From positions 33,202 to 97,201 of the forward strand of contig CALGVD010000106.1 in assembly GCA_937920275.1 (NCBI GenBank): a stretch of 64,000 nt of DNA, written 5' to 3'. Position numbers and translations under genes: made by a program. This document shows, piece by piece, positions 42,614-53,057 of the stretch; the first letter of the stretch is position 1; each line of letters opens with the position of its first letter. This stretch comes from an uncultured Pseudomonadota bacterium (GTDB lineage Bacteria; Pseudomonadota; Gammaproteobacteria; Steroidobacterales; Steroidobacteraceae). The notes under the pieces were generated by a model that was given only the letters and a program-made list of their open reading frames with translations, ran no database searches and was not told the DNA's origin.

Positions 42614-44173
42614 ATGAACGCAGATGTGCAGGTCGCCCGTCGTCCGTCCGGTCGTGATGCCCGCCGTGCTCAACGGTCGGGTCCATTGCCGGAGCATCTG
42701 CGCCCTGTCCGCCCCGGCATGCCGAGCGGGCGGTTCCAACCGCTGACGCAGGCGGGCGTCGAGCAGATCCACCAGACTGCGCTCCGGTTGTTGTGGGAAG
42801 TCGGGCTCGGTGATGCCACCGACACCGGCATCGAAGTCATGACCGCTGCCGGCTGCACGCTCAACGACGCGGGTCGTCTGTTGTTCCCGCGCTCCCTCGT
42901 CGAGGACACCATCGCCAAGGCCGCGCGTCGTTTCCCGCTCTTCGGGCAGGACCCGCGCCACGACATGGAACCTTGGGACAAGCGCGCGTACTTCGGCACT
43001 GCGGGCGCGGCCGTCAACATGGTCGATGCCAACGGCAGCTACCGCGAATCCACCATCCGCGACCTCTACGACATCGGCCGCATCGTCGATGTGATGGAAC
43101 ACATCCACTTCTTCCAGCGCGCCGTGGTGCCGCGTGACATCCCGGATCCGTTCGAGATGGACTTCAACACCTGCTACGCCGCGGTGATGAGCACCACCAA
43201 GCATGTCGGCAGCAGTTGGGTCCACCCCGACAACCTCGAAGCCTCGCTGCAGATGCTGCACAGCATCGCGGGCGGCGAGGACAAATGGCGCGAGCGACCG
43301 TTCGTCAGCCAGTCCAACTGTTTCGTCGTGCCGCCGATGAAGTTCGCGGCCGATGCCTGCCGTTGCCTCGAGGTCGCGGTGCGCGGCGGCATGCCGGTGC
43401 TGCTGCTGTCGGCGGGTCAAGCCGGTGCCACCGCGCCTGCCGCGCTTGCGGGCGCACTCGCGCAGGAAGTCGCCGAGGTGCTCGCCGGGCTCGTCTATGT
43501 GAACGCCATCAAGCCGGGCGCTCCGGCGATCTTCGGCACTTGGTGTTTCGTCTCCGACCTGCGCACGGGCGCGATGTCGGGCGGCAGCCCCGAGCAGGCG
43601 CTGCTGTCCTCGGCCGCCGGCCAGATGGGGAATTTCTACGACCTCACGACGGGCACCGCCTCGGGCATGACGGACTCGAAGGTCGCGGATGCGCAATCGG
43701 CGGGCGAGAAAGCCCTCAACCATGCACTCGTCGGTCACTCGGGCGCCAACATGATCTACGAATCGGCAGGCATGCACGCGAGCCTGCTCGGTTTCTCGCT
43801 CGAGAGCCTGATCATCGACAACGACATCATCGGCGCCACGCAGCGCACCATCAAAGGCATCGAGGTCAACGAGGAGAAACTCTCCTTCGAGACCATCAAA
43901 GACGTCTGTCTCAACGGGCCGGGGCACTACCTCGGCAGCGCCCAGACGCTCGAACTCATGCAGACCGACTATCTCTATCCTGTCATCGGCGATCGTCGCA
44001 GCCCGAACGAGTGGACAGAGCAGGGGTCGACGGATGCCTTGCAGCGTGCAGCGCGGCGCGTCCAGGAAGTCCTCGCCGAGCACTACCCCGGGCATGTCCC
44101 GGAGGCCATCGACGCCGCCATCCGTCAAAGATATCCGGTGAAGCTCGATCGGGCGGCGATGTCCAAGCGCTGA
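42614..44173 (+). CDS. Trimethylamine methyltransferase (MttB) superfamily protein, non-pyrrolysine
   Basis: MNADVQVARRPSGRDARRAQRSGPLPEHLRPVRPGMPSGRFQPLTQAGVEQIHQTALRLLWEVGLGDATD...AIKPGAPAIFGTWCFVSDLRTGAMSGGSPEQAL. ATG 42614; no in-frame TAG. Confidence 0.9.
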   Translation: MNADVQVARRPSGRDARRAQRSGPLPEHLRPVRPGMPSGRFQPLTQAGVEQIHQTALRLLWEVGLGDATDTGIEVMTAAGCTLNDAGRLLFPRSLVEDTIAKAARRFPLFGQDPRHDMEPWDKRAYFGTAGAAVNMVDANGSYRESTIRDLYDIGRIVDVMEHIHFFQRAVVPRDIPDPFEMDFNTCYAAVMSTTKHVGSSWVHPDNLEASLQMLHSIAGGEDKWRERPFVSQSNCFVVPPMKFAADACRCLEVAVRGGMPVLLLSAGQAGATAPAALAGALAQEVAEVLAGLVYVNAIKPGAPAIFGTWCFVSDLRTGAMSGGSPEQALLSSAAGQMGNFYDLTTGTASGMTDSKVADAQSAGEKALNHALVGHSGANMIYESAGMHASLLGFSLESLIIDNDIIGATQRTIKGIEVNEEKLSFETIKDVCLNGPGHYLGSAQTLELMQTDYLYPVIGDRRSPNEWTEQGSTDALQRAARRVQEVLAEHYPGHVPEAIDAAIRQRYPVKLDRAAMSKR

Positions 44174-44177
44174 GCCG

Positions 44178-46637
44178 ATGTCCCTCCCCAGCCATGCCAA
44201 CGTGGTCATCGTCGGCGGCGGAGTGGCCGGCTGTTCGATCGCCTATCATCTGACGAAGATCGGCATCACCGACGTCGTTCTTCTCGAGCGCAAGCAGCTC
44301 ACCTGCGGCACCACTTGGCACGCGGCGGGCCTCGTCGGCCAGCTGCGCGCCACGCGCAACCTGACCGAGCTCGCCAAGTACACCGCGGAGCTCTATCGAT
44401 CGCTCGAGGCCGAGACCGGGCAGGCGACGGGCTTCAAGCAGAACGGTTCGATCAGCGTCGCCAAGACCCACGCGCGTCTCGAGGAGCTCTACCGCGGCGC
44501 CTCGATGGGCAAGACCTTCGGACTCGAGATCGATCTGCTCTCGACCGCCGAGATCCACGAGCGTTGGCCCTTGCTCGAGGTCGGTGATCTCGTCGGCGGC
44601 ATCTTCATCCGCAAGGACGGCCAGACCAACCCCATCGACACCACGCAGGCCTTCGCCCGCGGTGCGCGGATGCGCGGCGCCAAGATCCTCGAGAACACGA
44701 AGGTCACAGGCATCCGGATCGAGAAGGGGCGCGCGGTCGGTGTCGACACCGAAGCCGGCTACATCTCGGCGGACACCGTCGTCATCTGCGCCGGCATGTG
44801 GTCGCGCGAACTCGGTCGTATGGCCGGTGTCTCCATCCCGCTGCATGCCGCTGAGCACTTCTACATCGTCACCGAGCCGATCGCGGCGGTGCCGCCGAAC
44901 CTCCCGGTGCTGCGCGTCTACGACGAATGTGCGTATTACAAAGAAGATGCCGGCAAGCTGCTGGTCGGCTGCTTCGAGCCCATCGCCAAGCCCTGGGGCA
45001 TGGACGGCATCCCCGAGTCTTTCTGCTTCGATTCGCTGCCCGAGGACGCGGAGCATTTCGAGCCCATCCTCGAAGCCGCCGTGCGCCGTGTGCCCGTGCT
45101 CGCGGATGCCGGCATCCAGCTTTTCTTCAATGGGCCAGAGAGCTTCACGCCCGACGACCGCTACTACATCGGCGAGGCGCCCGAGGTGCGCGACCTGTTC
45201 GTCGCCACGGGCTTCAACTCCGTCGGCATCGCAGCGAGCGGTGGCGCAGGCAAGGTCGTCGCGCAATGGATCCAGGACCGTAGGCCGCCGATGGACCTCG
45301 CGGACGTCGATATCCGGCGGGCGCTGCCGTTCCAGTCGAACCGGCGGTATCTGCGTGATCGCACGGTCGAGACGCTGGGGCTGCTCTACGCGATGCACTG
45401 GCCGTACTACCAGTATCAGACGGCGCGCGGCGCGCGGCGCACGGCGCTGCACGATCGCTTGGTCGACGCGGGCGCCTGCATGGGTGAGACCGCGGGCTGG
45501 GAGCGCCCCAACTGGTTCGCGCCGCCGGGTGTCGAGAAGCAGTACACCTATTCGTACAGTCGCCAGAACTGGTTCGAGCACTCGGGTGCCGAGTGCCGTG
45601 CGGTGCGCGACGATGTGGCCTTGTTCGACCAGACCTGCTTCGCCAAATATATGGTGCAGGGTCGGGACGCTTGCGCGGTGCTGAACCGTCTCTCGACCGG
45701 CGAGATGGATGTGCCGGTCGGCCGCATCGTCTACACGCAGTGGCTCAATGAACGCGGCGGCATCGAGGCCGACCTCACCATCACGCGCCTCGCCGAGAAG
45801 CGCTATCTGGTGGTCACCTCGGCCATCTCCCAGACCCGCGACCTCGCCTGGCTCACGCGCTATCTCGATGATCATCCGGACCTGCATTGCACCGCGACCG
45901 ATGTCACGGCGGGCATCGCCATGCTGGGTGTGATGGGCCCCAAGAGCCGCGCGCTGCTCACTGCGGTGTCGGGCGCCGATCTCTCGAACGAGGCGCATCC
46001 TTTCGGCTGGTCGCGCGAGATCGAGATCGGCTACGCGCGCCTGCGTGCGAGCCGCATCACCTATGTCGGCGAACTCGGTTGGGAGCTCTACATCCCCGCT
46101 GAGCAGGTGCTCGATGTCTTCGAGCGTCTGACCGAGGCGGGAGCGGCGTTCGGGCTCAAGCACGCGGGCTATCACGCCATGGCGTCTTGCCGCGTCGAAA
46201 AAGGCTACCGTCACTGGAGCCACGACATCGCCGATGAGGACACGCCGCTCGAGGCGGGGCTCGGCTTCACCGTGGCCTGGGACAAGAAGGACGGCTTCAT
46301 CGGCCGCGAGGTCTTGCTCGCGCAGCGCGCCCAGGGGATGCTGCCGAAGCGCCTTGTGCAGGTGATGCTCGAGGACGCTTCCGAGGCCGCACCACTCCTC
46401 TATCACGAGGAGCCGATCATCCGTGACGGCGTCATCGTCGGCTCCACGCGCTCCGGCGCTTGGGGGCATCGCATCAACCGGTCCATCGGTATGGGCTATG
46501 TCCACTGCGACACAGGCGTCACACCCGATTGGCTCGCGGCCGGTCGTTGGGAGATCGAGGTCGCGGGCGTGCGCCACGCGGCACGCGCACAACTTGCGCC
46601 TTGGTACGACCCCAAGAGCGAACGCATCAAATCCTGA
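44178..46637 (+). CDS. FAD-dependent oxidoreductase, dimethylglycine/sarcosine dehydrogenase-like (FAD + GcvT)
   Basis: ANVVIVGGGVAGCSIAYHLTKIGITDVVLLERKQLTCGTTWHAAGLVGQLRATRNLTELAKYT...; GcvT C-terminal domain. Confidence 0.9.
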   Translation: MSLPSHANVVIVGGGVAGCSIAYHLTKIGITDVVLLERKQLTCGTTWHAAGLVGQLRATRNLTELAKYTAELYRSLEAETGQATGFKQNGSISVAKTHARLEELYRGASMGKTFGLEIDLLSTAEIHERWPLLEVGDLVGGIFIRKDGQTNPIDTTQAFARGARMRGAKILENTKVTGIRIEKGRAVGVDTEAGYISADTVVICAGMWSRELGRMAGVSIPLHAAEHFYIVTEPIAAVPPNLPVLRVYDECAYYKEDAGKLLVGCFEPIAKPWGMDGIPESFCFDSLPEDAEHFEPILEAAVRRVPVLADAGIQLFFNGPESFTPDDRYYIGEAPEVRDLFVATGFNSVGIAASGGAGKVVAQWIQDRRPPMDLADVDIRRALPFQSNRRYLRDRTVETLGLLYAMHWPYYQYQTARGARRTALHDRLVDAGACMGETAGWERPNWFAPPGVEKQYTYSYSRQNWFEHSGAECRAVRDDVALFDQTCFAKYMVQGRDACAVLNRLSTGEMDVPVGRIVYTQWLNERGGIEADLTITRLAEKRYLVVTSAISQTRDLAWLTRYLDDHPDLHCTATDVTAGIAMLGVMGPKSRALLTAVSGADLSNEAHPFGWSREIEIGYARLRASRITYVGELGWELYIPAEQVLDVFERLTEAGAAFGLKHAGYHAMASCRVEKGYRHWSHDIADEDTPLEAGLGFTVAWDKKDGFIGREVLLAQRAQGMLPKRLVQVMLEDASEAAPLLYHEEPIIRDGVIVGSTRSGAWGHRINRSIGMGYVHCDTGVTPDWLAAGRWEIEVAGVRHAARAQLAPWYDPKSERIKS

Positions 46638-46649
46638 GGACTTGGACAC

Positions 46650-49070
46650 ATGAAGACCCATGCTGAAGTGGTGATCATCGGCGGCGGCTCGGTCGGCTGC
46701 AGCGCGCTCTACCATCTGACGCAGCTCGGCGTGCGTGACGCCGTGCTGATCGAGCGCGACGAACTCACGGCGGGTTCCACCTGGCATGCGGCGGGCAACT
46801 GCCCGAACTTCTCCACCTCCTGGAACCTCATCAAGCTGCAGCGTCACAGCACCAAGCTCTACTCGCAGTTGGGCGCGCGTGTCGATTACGACATGAACTA
46901 CCACATCACGGGCAGCATCCGGCTCGCACACACCGCGGACCGTGTGGACGAGTTCAAGCATGTGGTCTCGCAGGCGCGCGCACAGGGCATCGAGTTCGAG
47001 ATGCTGTCGCCCGCCGAGATCCGCGAGCGGCACCCCTTCATCACCACCGACGACATCAAGGCGGGCCTCTTCGACCCCTACGACGGTGACATCGATCCCG
47101 CGCAGCTCACGCAGGCGCTCGCCAAGGGCGCGCGCGACGGCGGCGCGACCATCTACCGCCAGACCCGCGTCACCGCCATCGATCGCACGCCTTCCGGTGA
47201 GTGGCGGATCACCACCGACAAGGGCGTGATCCAGACGCCCAAGGTGATCAACGCCGCCGGTTACCGTGGTGGCGAGGTGGCAGCGATGGTGGGTGCGTAT
47301 CTCCCCATCGTCACGCTTTCGCATCAGTACCTCATCACCGAAGACATCCCCGAACTCGTGGCGCGCGGCGCCGAGCGGCTGCCGCTGCTGCGTGATCCCG
47401 ATGTCAGCTACTACCTGCGCCAAGAGCGGCAGGGCCTCATCCTCGGCCCCTATGAGTGGGACGCGAAGGCGCATTGGTTGGAGGGTCTCCCGGACCAGTT
47501 CGCGCACCAGTTGTTCGACGATGATCTCGGTCGCATCGAGAAGTACATCGAGGCCGCCTGCGAGCGGGTGCCGATCCTCGGATCGGTCGGCGTCAAGCGC
47601 GTCATCAACGGGCCGATCCCGTACGCGCCGGACGGCAATCCGCTGCTCGGTCCGGCGCCGGGCCTGCCGGGGTTCTATCATTGCTGCGCTTTCACTTTTG
47701 GCATCGCCCAGGCGGGCGGCGCCGGCAAACTCATCGCCGAGTGGGTCGCGCTCGGCCAGCCCGAATGGGACATGTGGCCGCTCGACTCGCGCCGCTACCT
47801 CGACTGCCACAACGATCGCTTCGTGCTCGCCAAGGCGCTCGAGACCTACCAGCACGAGTACGGCATCGGCTATCCCGCCGAAGAGCGGCCTGCAGGCCGA
47901 CCCGCCAAGGCCTCTCCCGCGTACCCGCGTCTGCGCGACAAGGGCGCGAAGTTCGGTGCGCGCGGTGGCTGGGAACGCGCGGTGTATTTTCCGGAAGCCG
48001 GCGACCCGGTGGGTCCGGAGGTCTCCTTCCGCAGGCCCGCATGGCATGCCGCGGTCGCCCGCGAGTGCGAGGCGGTGCAGCAGCGCGTGGCCGTGCTCGA
48101 TCTTCCGGGCTTCACCAAGTTCGAGGTCACGGGCAGCGGTGCAGCCGAATGGCTCGATCGCATGGTGACGGGCGTCGTCCCGAAGGCCGGTCGCACCGCG
48201 CTCAACTATTTCTGCGCACCGAACGGCGGCATCGTCACCGAGATGACGCTCACCACCTTCGCCCCGGATCGTTTCTGGTTGATCAGCGCGGCGGCGGGCG
48301 AGCGCCACGACGAGCACTGGCTGCGTGAGCACCTGCCGGGTTCGGGTGTGCGTCTCGACAACCTCTCGGCGCGCTACGGCACGCTGATCCTCGTCGGGCC
48401 GCGCTCACGCGAGGTGCTGGCGAAGCTCACCCGCGCCGACCTCTCGAACGCCGCGTTCCCTTGGCTCTCGGTGCGTGACATCGAGATCGGTTACACCCGC
48501 GCGACGGCGATGCGGGTGAACTATGTCGGCGAACTCGGCTGGGAACTGCACATCCCTGCGGAACATGTGCTGTCGGTCTACGATCTGTTGTGGGAGGCGG
48601 GCGCAGAGTTCGGCATCCACGATTTCGGGCTCTACGCCATGGACAGCCTGCGTCTCGAGAAGTGCTACCGCGGTTGGAAGGGCGACCTCACCACCGAGTA
48701 CACGCCGTTCATGTCCTCGCTCGATCGCTTCGTGAAGCTCGACAAGCCGGGTGGCTTCATCGGCGTCGAGGCGCTGCGTCGCGAGGCGGCGGCGGGTCCG
48801 CGCGAGCGTTTCGTGCCGTTGTTGGTCGATGCCACCGATGCCGATGCGGCGGCGGTGTCCATCGTGTTCAAGGGCGACGAGCAGGTGGGGCTCGTGACCT
48901 CGGGCGGCTACGGCTACCGGCTCAAGCAGAGCATCGCGCTCGCCTATGTGCGCACCGACATGGCGGTGCCGGGTACCGAGCTCACGGTCGAGATCCTGGG
49001 TGAACGCCGCCGTGCGGTGGTCGCTGTCGAGCCGCTCTACGATCCGCAGAACCTGCGTCTGAAGGCCTAG
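46650..49070 (+). CDS. FAD-dependent oxidoreductase, dimethylglycine/sarcosine dehydrogenase-like (FAD + GcvT)
   Basis: MKTHAEVVIIGGGSVGCSALYHLTQLGVRDAVLIERDELTAGSTWHAAGNCPNFSTSWN...; tandem with the preceding paralog (12-nt gap). Confidence 0.9.
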   Translation: MKTHAEVVIIGGGSVGCSALYHLTQLGVRDAVLIERDELTAGSTWHAAGNCPNFSTSWNLIKLQRHSTKLYSQLGARVDYDMNYHITGSIRLAHTADRVDEFKHVVSQARAQGIEFEMLSPAEIRERHPFITTDDIKAGLFDPYDGDIDPAQLTQALAKGARDGGATIYRQTRVTAIDRTPSGEWRITTDKGVIQTPKVINAAGYRGGEVAAMVGAYLPIVTLSHQYLITEDIPELVARGAERLPLLRDPDVSYYLRQERQGLILGPYEWDAKAHWLEGLPDQFAHQLFDDDLGRIEKYIEAACERVPILGSVGVKRVINGPIPYAPDGNPLLGPAPGLPGFYHCCAFTFGIAQAGGAGKLIAEWVALGQPEWDMWPLDSRRYLDCHNDRFVLAKALETYQHEYGIGYPAEERPAGRPAKASPAYPRLRDKGAKFGARGGWERAVYFPEAGDPVGPEVSFRRPAWHAAVARECEAVQQRVAVLDLPGFTKFEVTGSGAAEWLDRMVTGVVPKAGRTALNYFCAPNGGIVTEMTLTTFAPDRFWLISAAAGERHDEHWLREHLPGSGVRLDNLSARYGTLILVGPRSREVLAKLTRADLSNAAFPWLSVRDIEIGYTRATAMRVNYVGELGWELHIPAEHVLSVYDLLWEAGAEFGIHDFGLYAMDSLRLEKCYRGWKGDLTTEYTPFMSSLDRFVKLDKPGGFIGVEALRREAAAGPRERFVPLLVDATDADAAAVSIVFKGDEQVGLVTSGGYGYRLKQSIALAYVRTDMAVPGTELTVEILGERRRAVVAVEPLYDPQNLRLKA

Positions 49071-49927
49071 CGCCGCCCTTGGGCGCCGCCGCGCATCAGC
49101 AGCAGCGCGATCGCCGCCGAGGCGACCATCAGGAACACGCTCACGGCGTTCAGCACGGGCGTCGCGCCGTCGCGCATGCGGCCGTACATCATCACCGTGA
49201 GCGGTGAGTCGGCGCCCACCAACATCAGCGTCGTGTTGAAGTTCTCGAAGGACATGAGGAACACGATCGCCGCCGAACCGATCATCGCCGGCCGTAGATA
49301 GGGCAGGGTGATGGTGGCGAGCACGGCGGGACGCGAGGCGCCCAAGTTGTACGCAGCCTCTTCGAGCGTGCGATCGAAGCGCTTGAGGCGCGCGCTGATG
49401 GTGAGGGTGGAGATGGCGATCAGGTAGGAGACCTGGCCGAGCACGACCAACGGCAGGCCCGGCCGGAGGAACTCGGCCTCCCAGCCGAAGACATCCCCCA
49501 AGAGATCGGCGACCCGGCTCGCGAAGGCGAGGATGGAGATGCCGAGGATCACGCCCGGGATCACGAGTGGGATCAACATCATCAACGACAGCAGACCCTG
49601 ACCCCGGAAGCGCATGCGTTCCATCAGGAAGGCGTTGGTCGTGCCGACCACCACCGAGAGCAGCGTCACCCAGGCCGCGACGAGCAGGCTCGTCAGGATG
49701 CTGCCCATGAGTTCCTGGTCCTTGAAAAGACCGGTACGGCCCTTGGATTCGTCGCCCGTGAACCAATCGAGCGTGAAGCCCTGCCAAGGCGGCGCGGGGT
49801 AAGCCGCATCGTTGAAGGCGAAGGCCGCGACGGTCACGAGCGGCAGAAAGAGGAACACGAGGAAGGCCGCCACGAAGACGACCGTCGCGACGCGCAGCCA
49901 GAGCGGGCGGGGGAGCGAGGGGATCAT
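49067..49927 (-). CDS. ABC transporter permease, PotC-like (spermidine/putrescine family)
   Basis: FNDAAYPAPPWQGFTLDWFTGD...NAFLMERMRFRGQGLLSLMMLIPLVIPGVILGISIL...LEEAAYNLGASRPAVLATITLPYLRPAM (EAA loop). ATG 49927 inside ORF 49067..50761. Confidence 0.85.
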   Translation of the reverse strand: MIPSLPRPLWLRVATVVFVAAFLVFLFLPLVTVAAFAFNDAAYPAPPWQGFTLDWFTGDESKGRTGLFKDQELMGSILTSLLVAAWVTLLSVVVGTTNAFLMERMRFRGQGLLSLMMLIPLVIPGVILGISILAFASRVADLLGDVFGWEAEFLRPGLPLVVLGQVSYLIAISTLTISARLKRFDRTLEEAAYNLGASRPAVLATITLPYLRPAMIGSAAIVFLMSFENFNTTLMLVGADSPLTVMMYGRMRDGATPVLNAVSVFLMVASAAIALLLMRGGAQGRR

Positions 49928-49950
49928 GTGCGGTGGTGCAGGCGCATGGA

Positions 49951-50821
49951 TCAGCTGCGGCTCATGACGTCGGCGAACTTCTGGCCGCTCAACCGCAGGC
50001 CGATCCAGACCATCAGGCTCGAGAGCAAGAGCAGCAAGAAGCCGAAGGCCGCGCCCTGCTCCCAATTGAAGCGGGTGATGAACTGGGTGTAGATCTGCTC
50101 GGTGAACCACAGCGAGTTCTTGCCGCCTAAGAGCGAGGCGGTGAGGTAGTTGCCGAGCGTCAGCATGAACACGACGATGCAGCCCGCGGTGATGCCGGGC
50201 GCCGCATGCGGGATGACGATCGTGCGCAGCACCGTCCAGCCGTTGCCGCCGAGGTCGTAGGCCGCCTCGATCAGCGAGTCGTCGAGGCTTTCGAGGCTCG
50301 AGTACAACGGGACCACCATGAACAGCAGCGAGGTGTAGACAAGACCGACGAGGATGGTCGCGTCGCGGTAGAGCATCTCGACCGGTGCGTCGGTGACGCC
50401 GAGCGACACGAGGACGCCCGGCAGCACGCCGGTCTCGCGCAGCAGGATCATCCAGCCGAGCGTGCGCACCGTCTCGCTGACCCAGAACGGGATCAGGCAC
50501 ACCGCGAACAGCAGGGCGCTCACCCGGCCTTGCGTGAGCTTGGCGATGGTCCAGGCGATGGGGAAGGCGATCAGCAGGGTGATCGCGGTCGCGATCAGCG
50601 AGATGACCGCCGTGCGCACGAAGACATCCCAGTAGAGCGGCTCGGCGAAGAAGGTACGGTACTGGGCGAGGCTGTAGGCGTATTCGCCGGGACCGGTGCG
50701 TTCGCGGAACGAGAGCAGCGCGAGGTCGAGGTGGGGCAGCAGGATGAGCCCCAAAAGCCATACCAGTGCTGGGGCGAGCAGCAGCCAGAGCAGAAGGCGC
50801 CGCGTCAGTGTGCCGCTGGCC

Positions 50822-50829
<8 letters not shown>
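49951..50829 (-). CDS. ABC transporter permease, PotB-like
   Basis: MVEASGTLTRRLLLWLLLAPALVWLLGLILLPHLDLALLSFRER...LIEAAYDLGGNGWTVLRTIVIPHAAPGI (EAA loop). ATG 50829 inside ORF 49951..51261. Confidence 0.85.
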
Positions 50830-51964
<1,135 letters not shown>

Positions 51965-51974
51965 GGGCGCGGGC

Positions 51975-53057
51975 TTACTTCGCGGCCTTGATACGGTCGA
52001 GCACGCGACCCTCGATCTCCTCGAGCCCCGGGGGTATCGCGGGATACCAACGGACATCTTTGAAACCGCGCGGGAAGCTCTCTGCGAATTGCGCGCGCAG
52101 CTTCGGGTCCGTGAGCGGTTCGGCGCCCTTCGCGGCCGAGAAGTTGCCGATGTTCTTCGCGATGCGGGCGGCGATCTCGGGGCGCAGCGTGAAGTTGATC
52201 CAGGCGTAGACGGCCGCCTCGTTCTTGCCGCGCGCGGGCAGCGTGTAGGTGTCGAGCCAGCCGAGCGCGCCCGACTTCGGTGCGATGAATTGGATGGCGG
52301 GGTTCTCGCGGGCGAGTTTCCAGCCGCCCGAATCCCACATCATCGCGGCGTGCAGTTCACCCGAGCGCATGCCGTTCAGGAGCTGGTCGCGGTTGTCGAA
52401 GAAGAAGCGGAAGTTCGGCTTGCAGGCGATGAGACGCGCGCCGATCTGGTCCATCAGCGCGGAGTAGGCCTTGGGGTCGCCGTAGAGCGCGAACGGATCC
52501 TTGCCCATGGCGAAGGCGAAGGCCATGAGCGTCGGGCGGCGCAGCCGCACCGAAGTGCGGCCCTTGAGATCGCTGCGGCAGAGGTCGAGATAGTCTGCGA
52601 CCTTCGTCCGTTGGGTGTTGACGACCATGCCTTCGGCGCCCCACACATAGGGAAGCGCGTAGAGTTTGCCGCCCACCGTCGCGTTGCGTCGCACCGTGGC
52701 GAGCAGATCGGGTTGGATCAGATCGACCTTCACCTTGGTGAGGTCGATCGGTTTGTAGATCCCGAACTCCTGTTGCGGTCCGAGGATGCGATCCTGTGAG
52801 GGTTGCGCGATGTCGAAGCCCGCACCGCGCGTGGCGCGGAGCTTCGAGATCATCTCCTCGTTGTTGGAGAGCGTGACCTCGACCTTGATACCGGTCTCTT
52901 TCGTGAACTGCGCCGCGACATCGGCGGGCACGTAATCCGCCCAAGTGATGATGCGCAGCGTGCCTTGGGCCATGGCGACGCCCGGCAGGACGCCGAGCGA
53001 CAGCAGGGCGGCGAGCGCCGCTAGAGCGGCTGCACGGCGGGTCAGCATAGCCATCAT
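51975..53057 (-). CDS. ABC transporter periplasmic solute-binding protein, PotD-like
   Basis: MMAMLTRRAAALAALAALLSLGVLPGVAMAQGTLRIITWADYVPADVAAQFTKETGIKVEVTLSNNEEMISKLRA; ATG 53057 inside ORF 51975..53861. Confidence 0.88.
   Translation of the reverse strand: MMAMLTRRAAALAALAALLSLGVLPGVAMAQGTLRIITWADYVPADVAAQFTKETGIKVEVTLSNNEEMISKLRATRGAGFDIAQPSQDRILGPQQEFGIYKPIDLTKVKVDLIQPDLLATVRRNATVGGKLYALPYVWGAEGMVVNTQRTKVADYLDLCRSDLKGRTSVRLRRPTLMAFAFAMGKDPFALYGDPKAYSALMDQIGARLIACKPNFRFFFDNRDQLLNGMRSGELHAAMMWDSGGWKLARENPAIQFIAPKSGALGWLDTYTLPARGKNEAAVYAWINFTLRPEIAARIAKNIGNFSAAKGAEPLTDPKLRAQFAESFPRGFKDVRWYPAIPPGLEEIEGRVLDRIKAAK

Noticed and set aside
30030-44173. Possibility of pyrrolysine-dependent MttB enzymes
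   Set aside because: All three ORFs are continuous full-length frames with no in-frame TAG, and no pyl genes are seen in the window.
43983-48332. 1449-aa minus-strand ORF spanning the mttB/DMGDH/DMGDH genes
   Set aside because: Antisense shadow of three well-supported plus-strand genes in high-GC DNA. The translation is low-complexity His/Arg/Asp-rich and matches no family I recognise.
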